NCBI RefSeq assembly: GCF_900048895.1
Contig: NZ_LT160640.1
Span: 310,001-374,000 of the forward strand
Reading direction: 5' to 3'
From: Neglectibacter timonensis
GTDB lineage: Bacteria > Bacillota > Clostridia > Oscillospirales > Acutalibacteraceae
DNA: 64,000 nt
Shown: in pieces, positions 26,752-34,788 of the stretch
Layout: every line of letters starts with the position of its first letter
Numbering within the stretch: position 1 is the first letter of the stretch
Position numbers and translations under genes: made by a program
The notes under the pieces: model-generated
Database searches by the model: none
What the model was told of the DNA's origin: nothing
The model's input: the letters and a program-made list of their open reading frames with translations, nothing else

Positions 26752-28041
26752 ATGATCAGAGTTGTTAAGGGAGACAGAGATACTTGCCTGAGCTTTATCG
26801 AAGAGCTGAAGACCCGGGTGGGAGAGACAGAAAAAAGTGTGGAGGAGACGGTTTCCGACATTTTGAAGAAGGTCAAATCGGGAGGCGACGAAGCTGTGAA
26901 AGCGTATTCCAGGAAGTTTGACGGTTGGACTCCGGAAACGCTGGAACTCTCCAGAACGGAGATGAAGGAGCTTTCTAAAGATTGCGACCCCTCTTTTTTG
27001 GAATCCCTGCGCCGCGCCGCCGCGAATATCAGGGAGTTTCATGCCAGGCAGAAACAGCAGAGCCGCATCGACCCTATGGGAAACGGTGTCATCACAGGCC
27101 AGAGGGTCAGGGGCCTGCACAGGGTAGGCGTTTATGTGCCCGGCGGCACGGCGGGATATCCCTCCTCTGTTCTAATGAATGTGATTCCCGCTCAGGTTGC
27201 GGAAGTGGGAGAAATTATCATGGTCACCCCGCCCGGACGGACAGGAAAGCCGGATCCCAACATCCTCGCCGCCGCCCTTGTGGCAGGCGTGGATCGGGTG
27301 TTTCTGATGGGCGGAGCGCAAGCGGTTGCAGCTTTAGCCTACGGTACAGAGAGTGTGCCCAAGGTGGATAAAATTGTGGGGCCTGGAAATATTTTTGTGG
27401 CCACAGCAAAAAAGCAGTTGTATGGCGTTGTGGACATCGATATGATTGCGGGCCCCAGTGAGATCCTGATTGTGGCGGACGATTCCGCCAATCCGGAATA
27501 CCTGGCCGCCGATCTGATGAGCCAAGCGGAACATGACAGGCTGGCTTCCGCGATATTAATCACCAATTCTGAACAGCTGGCGGCGGAGACGGTAAAGGCT
27601 CTGTACCGGCAAGTGGAGACGCTCTCCCGAAAGGAAATCATCGAGGCGTCGCTGGACCGTTTCGGGGCGGTAATTGTCTGTGAATCCATGGAACAGGCCG
27701 TTGAATTTGCCAACGACCTGGCGCCCGAGCACCTGGAGGTCTGCTGCCAAGACCCCTTCGAGTATTTGGGCAGGCTGGACAATGCCGGCTCGGTATTTTT
27801 GGGCCACTATTCTCCGGAACCCCTGGGCGATTATTTTGCCGGAGCGAATCATGTGCTGCCTACCGGTGGGACGGCCAGGTTTTTCTCGCCGCTTTCCGTA
27901 GATGATTTTATCAAGAAGTCCAGTTTCATCTACTATCCGAAGGAAGAACTCCTGAAGGCTGCGGACGACATCATTCGTCTGGCGGAAACCGAAGAACTGA
28001 CAGCCCATGCAAACTCTATCCGGGTGCGCAAAGAGCTGTGA
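26752..28041 (+). CDS. hisD: Histidinol dehydrogenase
   Basis: 429 residues, full length. The NAD- and zinc-dependent enzyme oxidises histidinol to histidine, the last step. Family stretches include VGVYVPGGTAGYPSSVLM, VGPGNIFVATAKK, DMIAGPSEILIVAD and the zinc-site AEHDRLASA and LAPEHLEV. The start ATG follows hisG by one base with GGGGGAAA as ribosome site. 258 bases separate it from hisC, an unusually long gap for this operon. Confidence 0.97.
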   Translation: MIRVVKGDRDTCLSFIEELKTRVGETEKSVEETVSDILKKVKSGGDEAVKAYSRKFDGWTPETLELSRTEMKELSKDCDPSFLESLRRAAANIREFHARQKQQSRIDPMGNGVITGQRVRGLHRVGVYVPGGTAGYPSSVLMNVIPAQVAEVGEIIMVTPPGRTGKPDPNILAAALVAGVDRVFLMGGAQAVAALAYGTESVPKVDKIVGPGNIFVATAKKQLYGVVDIDMIAGPSEILIVADDSANPEYLAADLMSQAEHDRLASAILITNSEQLAAETVKALYRQVETLSRKEIIEASLDRFGAVIVCESMEQAVEFANDLAPEHLEVCCQDPFEYLGRLDNAGSVFLGHYSPEPLGDYFAGANHVLPTGGTARFFSPLSVDDFIKKSSFIYYPKEELLKAADDIIRLAETEELTAHANSIRVRKEL

Positions 28042-28299
28042 GTTCCATAAGATTCTCCGTTTCCGGAAATCTTGTGAAGCCGAGCATGCGCTGAATCCAT
28101 CCGGTGCTCAGCACACGGGGCGGGTTTTGTGTTGGTTCCAGAAAAACCCGGAAAAATTCTGCCGTATTCAAAGGACCAAGGGTATTCCGGGTTTTTGGGC
28201 GCAGAGATGTCGGATTTCACCCTCACTACGGGGACTGACCCGTCTGGCACGATTTGTTCAGCGGTTGTCTGAAATACTATTTTGGAAGCAGGTGTTCTC

Positions 28300-29361
28300 T
28301 TGTATCGTCTAAACGATAAAATAAAGGATCTGAAGCCCTATGACCCCGTGGGGGAGCGGTACCGGATTCATCTGGATGCCAACGAGTCTTTTCTTCCAAT
28401 TCCTGCCGAGGTGCTGGAGGAGGTTAAGGCTGATTTGGACAAGCTGGAGTTTAACCGATATCCGGATCCTCTGGCAAAAGAGGCCTGCGAGGCTTTTTCC
28501 GGCTATTACGGGGTCCCCGTCAGAAATGTGGTGGCGGGTAATGGTTCAGATGAGCTGATTACCGTGATTTTCACAGCCTTTCTGCAGAAAGGCGATGCAT
28601 TTGCCACGCTTGAGCCGGATTTTTCCATGTATGCCTTCAACGGATTCCTTCAGGAAATGCGCCATGTTGTCATCGGAAAAAAAGAGGATTTTACGCTGGA
28701 TATTGACAGAGTGATCGAAACCTGCAACAATGAAGGAGTAAAGCTGCTGATTTTCAGCAATCCCTGCAACCCGACCTCTGTGGTGCAGAGCCGGGAGGAA
28801 ATGCGGAAGCTGATCCGCGGTGTGGACGCCCTGGTAATCCTGGATGAGGCCTATATGGATTTCGGCGCTGAAAGTCTGCTGAAAGAATTTATGGACTATG
28901 ACAACCTCATTCTCCTGCGTACTTGCTCCAAAGCTTTTGGCATGGCGGCGCTGCGCCTGGGTTTTGCCGTGGCGAACGATATGCTTGCCGGCGCGCTGCG
29001 GGCGGTAAAGTCGCCCTATAACGTCAATTCTGTCACCCAGAAGATTGGGGCAGCCGTGCTGCGCCGCAAAGAAGAACTGCAAAAAGCGCTGGCGGAAATT
29101 TTGAACTCCAGAAATTTTTTGTTGGAGCAGATAAAGCAGATTGGAGGGGAATTTCCCAATTGCTTTACCGTTTTTGGAGGCAGTACCAATTTTGTAACGC
29201 TGGTACTGGAAGAGCCGGAGAGGCTCTATCAGTATTTGGGAGAACAGGGGATTTCTGTCCGGTTCACTTCAGGGTTGATCCGTGTTACCTGCGGAACTGA
29301 GGAGGAAAACAGGGAATTCCTTCAGGTTCTGCTGAACTATCTGAAAGAAAAGGGGGAATAG
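28300..29361 (+). CDS. hisC: Histidinol-phosphate aminotransferase
   Basis: About 353 residues, PLP enzyme of fold type I. N-terminal LNDKIKDLKPYDP and LDANES are typical HisC. The PLP lysine is in RTCSKAFGMAALRLG; NPCNPTS and LDEAYMDF supply the ring contacts. The start is uncertain: TTG 28300 has AGCAGGTG close upstream and matches the usual N-terminus, while TTG 28282 is six codons earlier. The preceding 258-base spacer contains short inverted repeats, CGGGTTTT / AAAACCCG among them, but no gene. Confidence 0.94.
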   Translation: MYRLNDKIKDLKPYDPVGERYRIHLDANESFLPIPAEVLEEVKADLDKLEFNRYPDPLAKEACEAFSGYYGVPVRNVVAGNGSDELITVIFTAFLQKGDAFATLEPDFSMYAFNGFLQEMRHVVIGKKEDFTLDIDRVIETCNNEGVKLLIFSNPCNPTSVVQSREEMRKLIRGVDALVILDEAYMDFGAESLLKEFMDYDNLILLRTCSKAFGMAALRLGFAVANDMLAGALRAVKSPYNVNSVTQKIGAAVLRRKEELQKALAEILNSRNFLLEQIKQIGGEFPNCFTVFGGSTNFVTLVLEEPERLYQYLGEQGISVRFTSGLIRVTCGTEEENREFLQVLLNYLKEKGE

Positions 29362-29363
29362 GG

Positions 29364-29945
29364 ATGGAGCGCTACGCCGCGTTGAGCAGAAAAACCAAAG
29401 AGACAGAGGTTTCTCTGGAGTTTTCCTTCGATGGAGGCGAGATCGAAGTCTCCACGGGAGTCGGATTTTTTGATCATATGCTCACTGCCTTTGCAGTCCA
29501 CGGAGGCTTTGGCCTCAAACTGAAAACGGTAGGGGACTGGCATGTGGACTGCCACCATACGATTGAGGATACCGGCATCGTTCTGGGTAAGGCGTTTGCG
29601 GAGGCGCTGGGTTCCAAACGGGGTATCAACCGGTTTGGGCATGCTTACATCCCTATGGACGAAACATTGGGATTTGCGGCGGCTGATATCAGCGGGCGTC
29701 CGTTTCTGGTGTTCCAAGCTGAGTTTCCCCAGGAACGTACCGGTGATTTCGATTCCTGCATGACGGAGGAATTTTTCAGGGCCTTTGCTATGAACGCGGG
29801 AATTACTTTACATTTGCGCTGCGAGTATGGCAAAAATACGCACCATATGATTGAGTCTCTTTTTAAAGCGGCCGCCCATGCGCTGCGGAAGGCCGCCATA
29901 CTGAACAACGATGATGTCATACTTTCCTCCAAGGGAATGCTGTGA
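29364..29945 (+). CDS. hisB: Imidazoleglycerol-phosphate dehydratase
   Basis: 193 residues, the monofunctional dehydratase without the phosphatase domain found in enterobacteria. The two metal motifs are HHTIED near residue 67 and HHMIES near residue 161; FFDHML lies near residue 35. It starts two bases after the hisC stop and should be cotranscribed. The separate histidinol-phosphatase it requires could be supplied by a PHP-type enzyme elsewhere; the PHP gene at 53191 is in another context and is not an obvious HisJ. Confidence 0.96.
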   Translation: MERYAALSRKTKETEVSLEFSFDGGEIEVSTGVGFFDHMLTAFAVHGGFGLKLKTVGDWHVDCHHTIEDTGIVLGKAFAEALGSKRGINRFGHAYIPMDETLGFAAADISGRPFLVFQAEFPQERTGDFDSCMTEEFFRAFAMNAGITLHLRCEYGKNTHHMIESLFKAAAHALRKAAILNNDDVILSSKGML

Positions 29946-29986
29946 GAACGCCTGTTTGAAAACATCAGGAGAAAGGCTGAAATTCT

Positions 29987-31063
29987 ATGATCATTTTGCC
30001 TGCCATTGACCTACAAAACGGAAAGTGCGTCCGACTTTTTCAAGGAGATTATGCCACGGCCAAGGTGGTGGCGGAAAGCCCGGTGGAGACGGCAAAGCAG
30101 TTTGAAAGCCAAGGCGCATGTTGGATGCATATGGTGGATTTGGATGGCGCCAAAGACGGAAAGCCCAGAAATTCTGAAGCAATTTTCCAGGTGCTGGACA
30201 ATGTGGATCTGCATATAGAGGTTGGCGGCGGAATTCGCGACATGGAGACCGTAGAGCATTATCTGAGCAGGGGCGTCAGCCGGGTGATTCTGGGTTCAGC
30301 AGCTTTACGGGATCCCGCTTTTGTGAGAGAAGCCGTCAAGAAATACGGAAAAAAGATAGCTGTGGGCATTGACGCCCTGGACGGAAAGGTGGCTGCCGAC
30401 GGCTGGACTGAGCAGAGCCAGGTGGATTATATCGAGCTGGCGAAGCGAATGGAGGAGATCGGCGTCCATTATATTATCTGTACGGATATCTATAAGGACG
30501 GCACTATGAATGGTCCCAACCTGGTGATGCTGGATAAGCTGAACCGCTCCGTCAGCTGCAATATTATTGCCAGCGGCGGCGTGAGCAGCCTTTTGGATAT
30601 TGTAAACCTGTATGATTTGGGCCTGTATGGGGCCATTGCGGGCAAGTCCATCTACCAGGGAGCGTTGGATCTGCGTGCGGCAATCATTGCCTGCCAAAAA
30701 ATATCCAGTAAGGCATCGAAAAACAGGACGGCAGTGGACGATGAACTGGAGCGGTATTTCAGAAAATCCGACCTGATTCCCGCCATCATTCAGGAGGAAA
30801 GCACTGGGGAAGTGCTGATGCTGGCCTATATGAACCGGGAGTCCCTGGTGAAATCCATGCAGACCGGGTACACCTGGTTTTACAGCCGCAGCAGGAATAC
30901 CTTATGGAACAAAGGGGAGACCTCTGGAAATACGCAGAAGATCGTGAGCATTCATGCTGATTGTGATGACGATACCCTGTTGGTCAAGGTGCATCAGAAG
31001 GGTCCTGCATGCCATACGGGCAGCAGAAGCTGTTTCTTTAAAAAAATAATACATAACGGGTAA
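29987..31063 (+). CDS. Fused HisA-HisI: ProFAR isomerase and phosphoribosyl-AMP cyclohydrolase
   Basis: 358 residues with two enzymes in one chain. Residues 1 to about 238 are His[55 protein letters not shown] and IIASGGVSS. After a short Lys/Ser-rich linker, residues about 249-358 are His[20 protein letters not shown] near 307, the metal site [10 protein letters not shown] near 322 and [12 protein letters not shown] near 339. HisI and HisA catalyse consecutive steps, so the fusion could pass ProFAR directly. The frame is continuous, with no sign of error. hisH and hisF, usually adjacent to hisA, are absent from this operon. Confidence 0.95.
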   Translation: MIILPAIDLQNGKCVRLFQGDYATAKVVAESPVETAKQFESQGACWMHMVDLDGAKDGKPRNSEAIFQVLDNVDLHIEVGGGIRDMETVEHYLSRGVSRVILGSAALRDPAFVREAVKKYGKKIAVGIDALDGKVAADGWTEQSQVDYIELAKRMEEIGVHYIICTDIYKDGTMNGPNLVMLDKLNRSVSCNIIASGGVSSLLDIVNLYDLGLYGAIAGKSIYQGALDLRAAIIACQKISSKASKNRTAVDDELERYFRKSDLIPAIIQEESTGEVLMLAYMNRESLVKSMQTGYTWFYSRSRNTLWNKGETSGNTQKIVSIHADCDDDTLLVKVHQKGPACHTGSRSCFFKKIIHNG

Positions 31064-31133
31064 ATTAATAAATCATCCTCTGCACAGACGGCGGATTGCC
31101 GCTGTTTAAGAGGGCTGGAAAGGAAAATCGACG

Positions 31134-31457
31134 ATGGATGTTTTGCAGGAACTGTATGAAACAGTGCTTTCCCGGAAAGAGGCTCAGGTAGAAGGCTCTT
31201 ATACCTGTTATTTGTTCGAAAAAGGTACGGATAAGATATTGAAAAAATGCGGGGAAGAGTGCAGCGAGGTCATTATTGCCGCTAAAAATAAGAAGAATCC
31301 GGAGACCGTTGGGGAGATCAGCGACCTGCTTTACCACTTGATGGTACTTATGGTCAATGAGGGGATTCCCTTTAATGAGGTTGAGGCGGAACTGGCCCGC
31401 CGCAGTGAAAAAACCGGAAATCTGAAACAATTTCACCAGGTGGACCGCGATTCATGA
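31134..31457 (+). CDS. hisE: Phosphoribosyl-ATP pyrophosphatase
   Basis: 107 residues, MazG-like all-alpha enzyme removing pyrophosphate from PR-ATP (step 2). SYTCYLFEKGTDKILKKCGE, EECSEVIIAAKN and EISDLLYHLMVLM are diagnostic and carry the Mg-binding acids. It is free-standing rather than fused to HisI, because HisI is fused to HisA here. Its stop overlaps the next start by four bases (ATGA). Confidence 0.95.
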   Translation: MDVLQELYETVLSRKEAQVEGSYTCYLFEKGTDKILKKCGEECSEVIIAAKNKKNPETVGEISDLLYHLMVLMVNEGIPFNEVEAELARRSEKTGNLKQFHQVDRDS

Positions 31458-32254
31458 ATCAGGCGGAAAGAAAAGAATTGTGGAAGCATGAGGAGTCCTG
31501 CGCCTTGTCCGGCCGGGATTTTTCTCATTTGCAGGGCAGATATCTGAAGGGGAAGGCGCCTTGGGACTATCGCCTGAAGGTGTTGGATTTCCTGCGTCCC
31601 GGGATTAAAATCCTGGATATGGGGACGGGCAGCGGCGAGTTTCTCCTCTCTCTTTCCCACCCCAGACAGCTTCTGACTGCCACGGAGGGAGACCCAGCAA
31701 ATTACAGGCTCTGTTTGCGCCGGCTCACGTCCCTGGGTGTCACAGTGGTGGACTGTACCTGCGGAGAGGGAAAGGAAATGCCATTCCCAGATAACAGTTT
31801 TGATCTGGTGCTCAACCGCCATGAAGGGTATGATGTGGGAGAAGTCCGGCGCGTACTGCGGGACGGCGGCTTTTTTCTCACAGAGCAAGCGGGAGGTCAG
31901 AACAGCAGGCTGCTTGCCCAAAGGCTTTTGCCGGAACGGGAACGACCTGGACTGGCTTTCAATTTGGAAAACGAGGCCCCGAAATTTAGGAAAGCCGGAT
32001 TTCGGCTGGTGTGCCAAAACCAGGCGTATCCTATGGCGAAAATTATGGATGTGGGAGCCCTTTGCTTCTATGCGAAACTGAGGGAAAGAGAATTTCCGGG
32101 TTTCTCCGTAGACAACTGCCTTGACCGCTTGCTGCTGCTGCAGCGGGAGGTAGAAGAGCGCGGGTGCCTTTTGAACCAGGAGCATAGGTTTCTGCTGATA
32201 GCCAAAAACAGAAAAGGGGCAGCGGGACTGCCTTCTGGAAGGAGGAACGATTGA
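31454..32254 (+). CDS. Class I SAM-dependent methyltransferase
   Basis: 266 residues. N-terminal WDYRLKVLDFLRPG leads into motif I ILDMGTGSGEFLL (about residues 53-65), then EGDPANY and the acidic FDLVLNRHEGYDVGEVRRVL with the post-II Asn-Arg-His-Glu, and GGFFLTEQAGGQN. This set is common in small uncharacterised methyltransferases of Clostridia. The target is unknown. Translation is coupled to hisE by a four-base overlap, and the SAH nucleosidase gene starts one base after its stop, which would remove the product SAH. Confidence 0.85.
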   Translation: MNQAERKELWKHEESCALSGRDFSHLQGRYLKGKAPWDYRLKVLDFLRPGIKILDMGTGSGEFLLSLSHPRQLLTATEGDPANYRLCLRRLTSLGVTVVDCTCGEGKEMPFPDNSFDLVLNRHEGYDVGEVRRVLRDGGFFLTEQAGGQNSRLLAQRLLPERERPGLAFNLENEAPKFRKAGFRLVCQNQAYPMAKIMDVGALCFYAKLREREFPGFSVDNCLDRLLLLQREVEERGCLLNQEHRFLLIAKNRKGAAGLPSGRRND

Positions 32255-32255
32255 A

Positions 32256-32954
32256 ATGAAAAAAATAGGGATCCTCTGTGCCGGAGATAGCGAGTTGGAA
32301 CCTTTTCTGTCCCATATCCATTCCTGTACGGTTGTGGAAAAGGCAATGCTGAAGGTACATGAAGGGGAGCTGGAGGGCATACCTGTGGCGGCTGTGTACA
32401 GCGGCGTATGCAAAGTAAATGCCGCCATTGCCGCGCAGGTATTGATCGACTGCTTTCAGGTGGAAGCTGTTATCAATGCAGGAACTGCCGGCGGAATGGA
32501 AGAATCACTGCAGATTTTTGACACCGTTGTTTCTACTCAGGCGCTTTACCACGATGTGGAAGAGCATATCCTGACCGAATTTCATCCCTGGATGCAGACC
32601 GCTTGGTTTCCGGCAGATCAGGAGCTGTTGGAAGCTGCTAAAAGGGCTGCCTTACAAGAGCGCAATGTGTTTTTTGGCAGGATGGCTACTGGAGAACAAT
32701 TTATTACGGAAGAACACCGTTTAGAAATCAATCGGAAATATGCGCCGCTGTCGGTAGATATGGAAACGGGAAGTATCGCACATGTATGTTATGTAAACCG
32801 AATTCCGTTTTTATCGGTGCGCACACTTACAGATACGGCAGTACATTCCGGAACTGAGAATTTTGAACGGAACTGTTCCCAGGCTTCTGCAATTTCCAAG
32901 GACTTTGTATTGAGCCTCCTGCGGGAGCTGTATAAGCAGCCAAAGCCGGTCTGA
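32256..32954 (+). CDS. mtnN: 5'-methylthioadenosine/S-adenosylhomocysteine nucleosidase
   Basis: 232 residues, PNP-fold nucleosidase. It hydrolyses MTA and SAH to adenine and the thioribose products. KKIGILCAGDSELEPFL, VYSGVCKVNAAIAAQ, INAGTAGGM, the purine-site VDMETGSIAHVCY and RTLTDTA with the catalytic Asp follow family order. It directly follows the methyltransferase, so it may recycle SAH formed there. After the stop a 7-bp hairpin GTCTGAG / CTCAGAC with a T8 loop (32949-32974) is a doubtful terminator. Confidence 0.93.
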   Translation: MKKIGILCAGDSELEPFLSHIHSCTVVEKAMLKVHEGELEGIPVAAVYSGVCKVNAAIAAQVLIDCFQVEAVINAGTAGGMEESLQIFDTVVSTQALYHDVEEHILTEFHPWMQTAWFPADQELLEAAKRAALQERNVFFGRMATGEQFITEEHRLEINRKYAPLSVDMETGSIAHVCYVNRIPFLSVRTLTDTAVHSGTENFERNCSQASAISKDFVLSLLRELYKQPKPV

Positions 32955-33111
32955 GGAGTTTTTTTTGCTCAGACTGCCGCTCCATATCCATAATATTTTG
33001 TAAAATGACGGACGACGGGAAATTGATTATATGGAAAGGGCCGGGAGAACCGGTTGATTTATATGACGGGCCCGGCTGAGAGGATTGCTGCTTCCGGGAA
33101 GGGGGTTTCTC
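32955..33111 (+). other. GC-rich structured stretch of unknown role
   Basis: Between mtnN and the next possible start. It contains several self-complementary parts: GCCGGG (33040-33045) pairing with CCCGGC (33071-33076), the palindrome AACCGGTT (33048-33055) and CTTCC-G-GGAAG (33091-33101), then a strong ribosome site. It looks like a folded RNA leader, but I cannot assign a known family. Confidence 0.4.
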
Positions 33112-33273
33112 ATGGCGGCAAATCCGGAGAGGGAAAATCCTGTTGCCGGTTATTCCGGCATTTTCCTGTCAGAAGAACAGGCCTCCATACTGTCTGGAGG
33201 CCAGGATATAGATAAGCTACTGGCCTCAATAACGCTTGGAAGTTTTCAGAAATACTACAGTAGTCTGTTCTAA
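33112..33273 (+). CDS. Possible 53-residue small protein, unrecognised
   Basis: ATG 33112 has an excellent ribosome site (AAGGGGG seven bases upstream) and the frame runs to TAA at 33271-33273. The product begins MAANPERENPVAGYSG and ends SFQKYYSSLF; I recognise no family, and there is no membrane helix or Cys motif. Against coding: the DNA contains hairpins (GGCCTCC / GGAGGCC, and GCCGG-TTATT-CCGGC) that suit a structured RNA, and third-base choice is not clearly biased. It lies just before the promoter of the sodium-pump operon. It may be real or only part of a leader. Confidence 0.3.
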   Translation: MAANPERENPVAGYSGIFLSEEQASILSGGQDIDKLLASITLGSFQKYYSSLF

Positions 33274-33283
33274 AAAGAACCAG

Positions 33284-33312
33284 TTGACATCACTTCCAAA
33301 AAGTGCTAGACT
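33284..33312 (+). promoter_or_regulatory. Sigma-A promoter of the OadB operon
   Basis: TTGACA (33284-33289), 17 bases, TAGACT (33307-33312). Transcription would start near 33319, immediately before the structured leader, which supports both calls. Confidence 0.7.
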
Positions 33313-33320
33313 TTATTTTG

Positions 33321-33406
33321 CTATGGGGGAGTAGTCGGCGTGGAATTCTGCGCAGCTAGATCAACAATCATGGGCGGTCACCCGCTCTGGTTTAGCTTGA
33401 AACGAC
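33321..33406 (+). promoter_or_regulatory. Riboswitch-like leader, yybP-ykoY (Mn2+)-like elements
   Basis: The leader begins at the predicted RNA start with GGGGGAGTAG (33325-33334), later has TCAACA (33361-33366) and ends ACGACCAGACC, running into a terminator. GGGGAGUAG, UCAACA and a terminal GACC are hallmarks of the yybP-ykoY manganese riboswitch. Helices that can form: GTCG/CGAC (33334-33337, 33403-33406), AGCTA/TAGCT (33354-33358, 33393-33397) and GGGCGG/CCGCTC (33372-33377, 33382-33387). TCTGGT (33386-33391) can pair with ACCAGA (33405-33410), which would block the terminator's 5' arm. A regulatory leader is well supported; the metal class is a guess. Confidence 0.62.
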
Positions 33407-33449
33407 CAGACCTGTGCCTATCTTTTCGAGGGCTCAGGTCTGTTTTTTT
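33407..33449 (+). terminator. Regulated terminator in the OadB leader
   Basis: Stem CAGACCTG / CAGGTCTG (33407-33414, 33435-33442), extended by three further pairs, followed directly by T7 (33443-33449). It lies 110 bases before the coding start, so it can only act as an attenuator. Its 5' arm is shared with an alternative helix. Confidence 0.88.
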
Positions 33450-33559
33450 ATCTCAAACGGAATTTTCCTGCAGGTTCCTGCGGGATCTGAGAAGGAGAAA
33501 CACTCTCATTTATTTTTGTTAATTGGGAAGACTATTCAAAAAAGGAAGGATGTAGAAAC

Positions 33560-34687
33560 ATGGAATTCTTGTGGGAAGGGCTGCTGTCGGTCACCTGGCA
33601 GCAGCTGGTGATGTACGCTGTGGGCGCAGTGCTCATCTGGCTTGCGATCAAAAAAGATTATGAGCCTGCGCTGCTGCTGCCGATGGGATTTGGAGCTATC
33701 CTGGTAAACCTGCCCTTGTCCGGTGTTCTGAATCAGACAATGCAGGGCGTGGGGGAAACGCATGGCATAATCCAGTGGCTCTTTGAGATTGGGATTGAGG
33801 CGTCGGAGGCATTCCCGCTGCTGCTGTTCATCGGCATCGGTGCGATGATTGACTTTGGCCCGCTGCTCTCCAACCCCAAGATGTTCCTTTTCGGTGCGGC
33901 GGCACAATTCGGTATTTTTCTCACAATTTTCCTGGCCGCTGTTTTGGGCTTTCCCATCCGAGATGCGGCGTCAATCGGCATTATCGGCGCCGCGGACGGC
34001 CCCACCTCCATTCTGGTATCTCAAGTGCTGAAATCCAATTATGTGGGGCCGATTGCAGTAGCCGCCTACTCCTATATGGCGCTGGTGCCCATCATCCAGC
34101 CGGTTGCCATCAAGGCTGTCACTACCAAGAAGGAGCGGGCGATCCGTATGGAGTACCGTCCTGCTGCAGTGAGCAAAACCACCAGGATTTTGTTTCCCAT
34201 CCTGGTGACGGTGATCGCGGGCCTGGTGGCTCCCGCCTCCGTCTCTCTGGTGGGCTTCCTGATGTTTGGCAACCTGATCCGCGAGTGCGGTGTGTTGAAC
34301 AGGCTTTCTGAGACCGCCCAGAACGATTTGGCCAATTTGGTCACATTGCTGCTGGGGATTACCATCTCTTTCTCCATGCGTGCGGATAAATTTGTCACAC
34401 TGCAGACCCTGATGATTATGGCCTTGGGCCTGTTTGCCTTTGTGTTTGATACCATAGGCGGCGTGTTCTTTGCAAAGCTTCTCAACCTGTTTTCAAAGAA
34501 CAAGATCAATCCCATGGTGGGAGCTGCCGGAATCTCTGCATTCCCCATGTCGGCGCGTGTTGTGGAAAAAATGGGAATTGCGGAGAATAACCAGAATCAC
34601 CTGCTGATGCATGCCGTAGGAGCCAATGTTTCCGGACAGATCGCTTCTGCCGTGGCCGGTGGAATTGTGCTGGGATTTTTCCTGTAA
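33560..34687 (+). CDS. Sodium-translocating decarboxylase beta subunit (OadB/GcdB type)
   Basis: 375 residues, nine or more membrane helices. The Na+-channel subunit that couples decarboxylation of a biotin-bound carboxylate to Na+ export. Conserved polar membrane motifs are visible: FIGIGAMIDFGPLL, IIGAADGPTSI (the buried Asp near residue 150) and VGAAGISAFPMSARV with VGANVSGQIASA near the end. No alpha (carboxyltransferase) or biotin-carrier gene is adjacent. The only partner is the tiny OadG-related gene 101 bases downstream. The leader carries a riboswitch-like attenuator, so expression probably answers to an ion. Confidence 0.93.
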   Translation: MEFLWEGLLSVTWQQLVMYAVGAVLIWLAIKKDYEPALLLPMGFGAILVNLPLSGVLNQTMQGVGETHGIIQWLFEIGIEASEAFPLLLFIGIGAMIDFGPLLSNPKMFLFGAAAQFGIFLTIFLAAVLGFPIRDAASIGIIGAADGPTSILVSQVLKSNYVGPIAVAAYSYMALVPIIQPVAIKAVTTKKERAIRMEYRPAAVSKTTRILFPILVTVIAGLVAPASVSLVGFLMFGNLIRECGVLNRLSETAQNDLANLVTLLLGITISFSMRADKFVTLQTLMIMALGLFAFVFDTIGGVFFAKLLNLFSKNKINPMVGAAGISAFPMSARVVEKMGIAENNQNHLLMHAVGANVSGQIASAVAGGIVLGFFL

Positions 34688-34788
34688 GTTCAGGTGGACT
34701 AGAGAGACGAAGGATCGGATAGAAAATAGCTGGAAATGACGAATAGCACACGCCCTGTACAGCAGGCGTAGGGAAAGGAAGAGAGTAG

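Noticed and set aside
33077-33110. TPP riboswitch suggested by GGCTGAGA.
   Set aside because: The CUGAU...ACC thi-box parts are missing and no thiamine gene follows.
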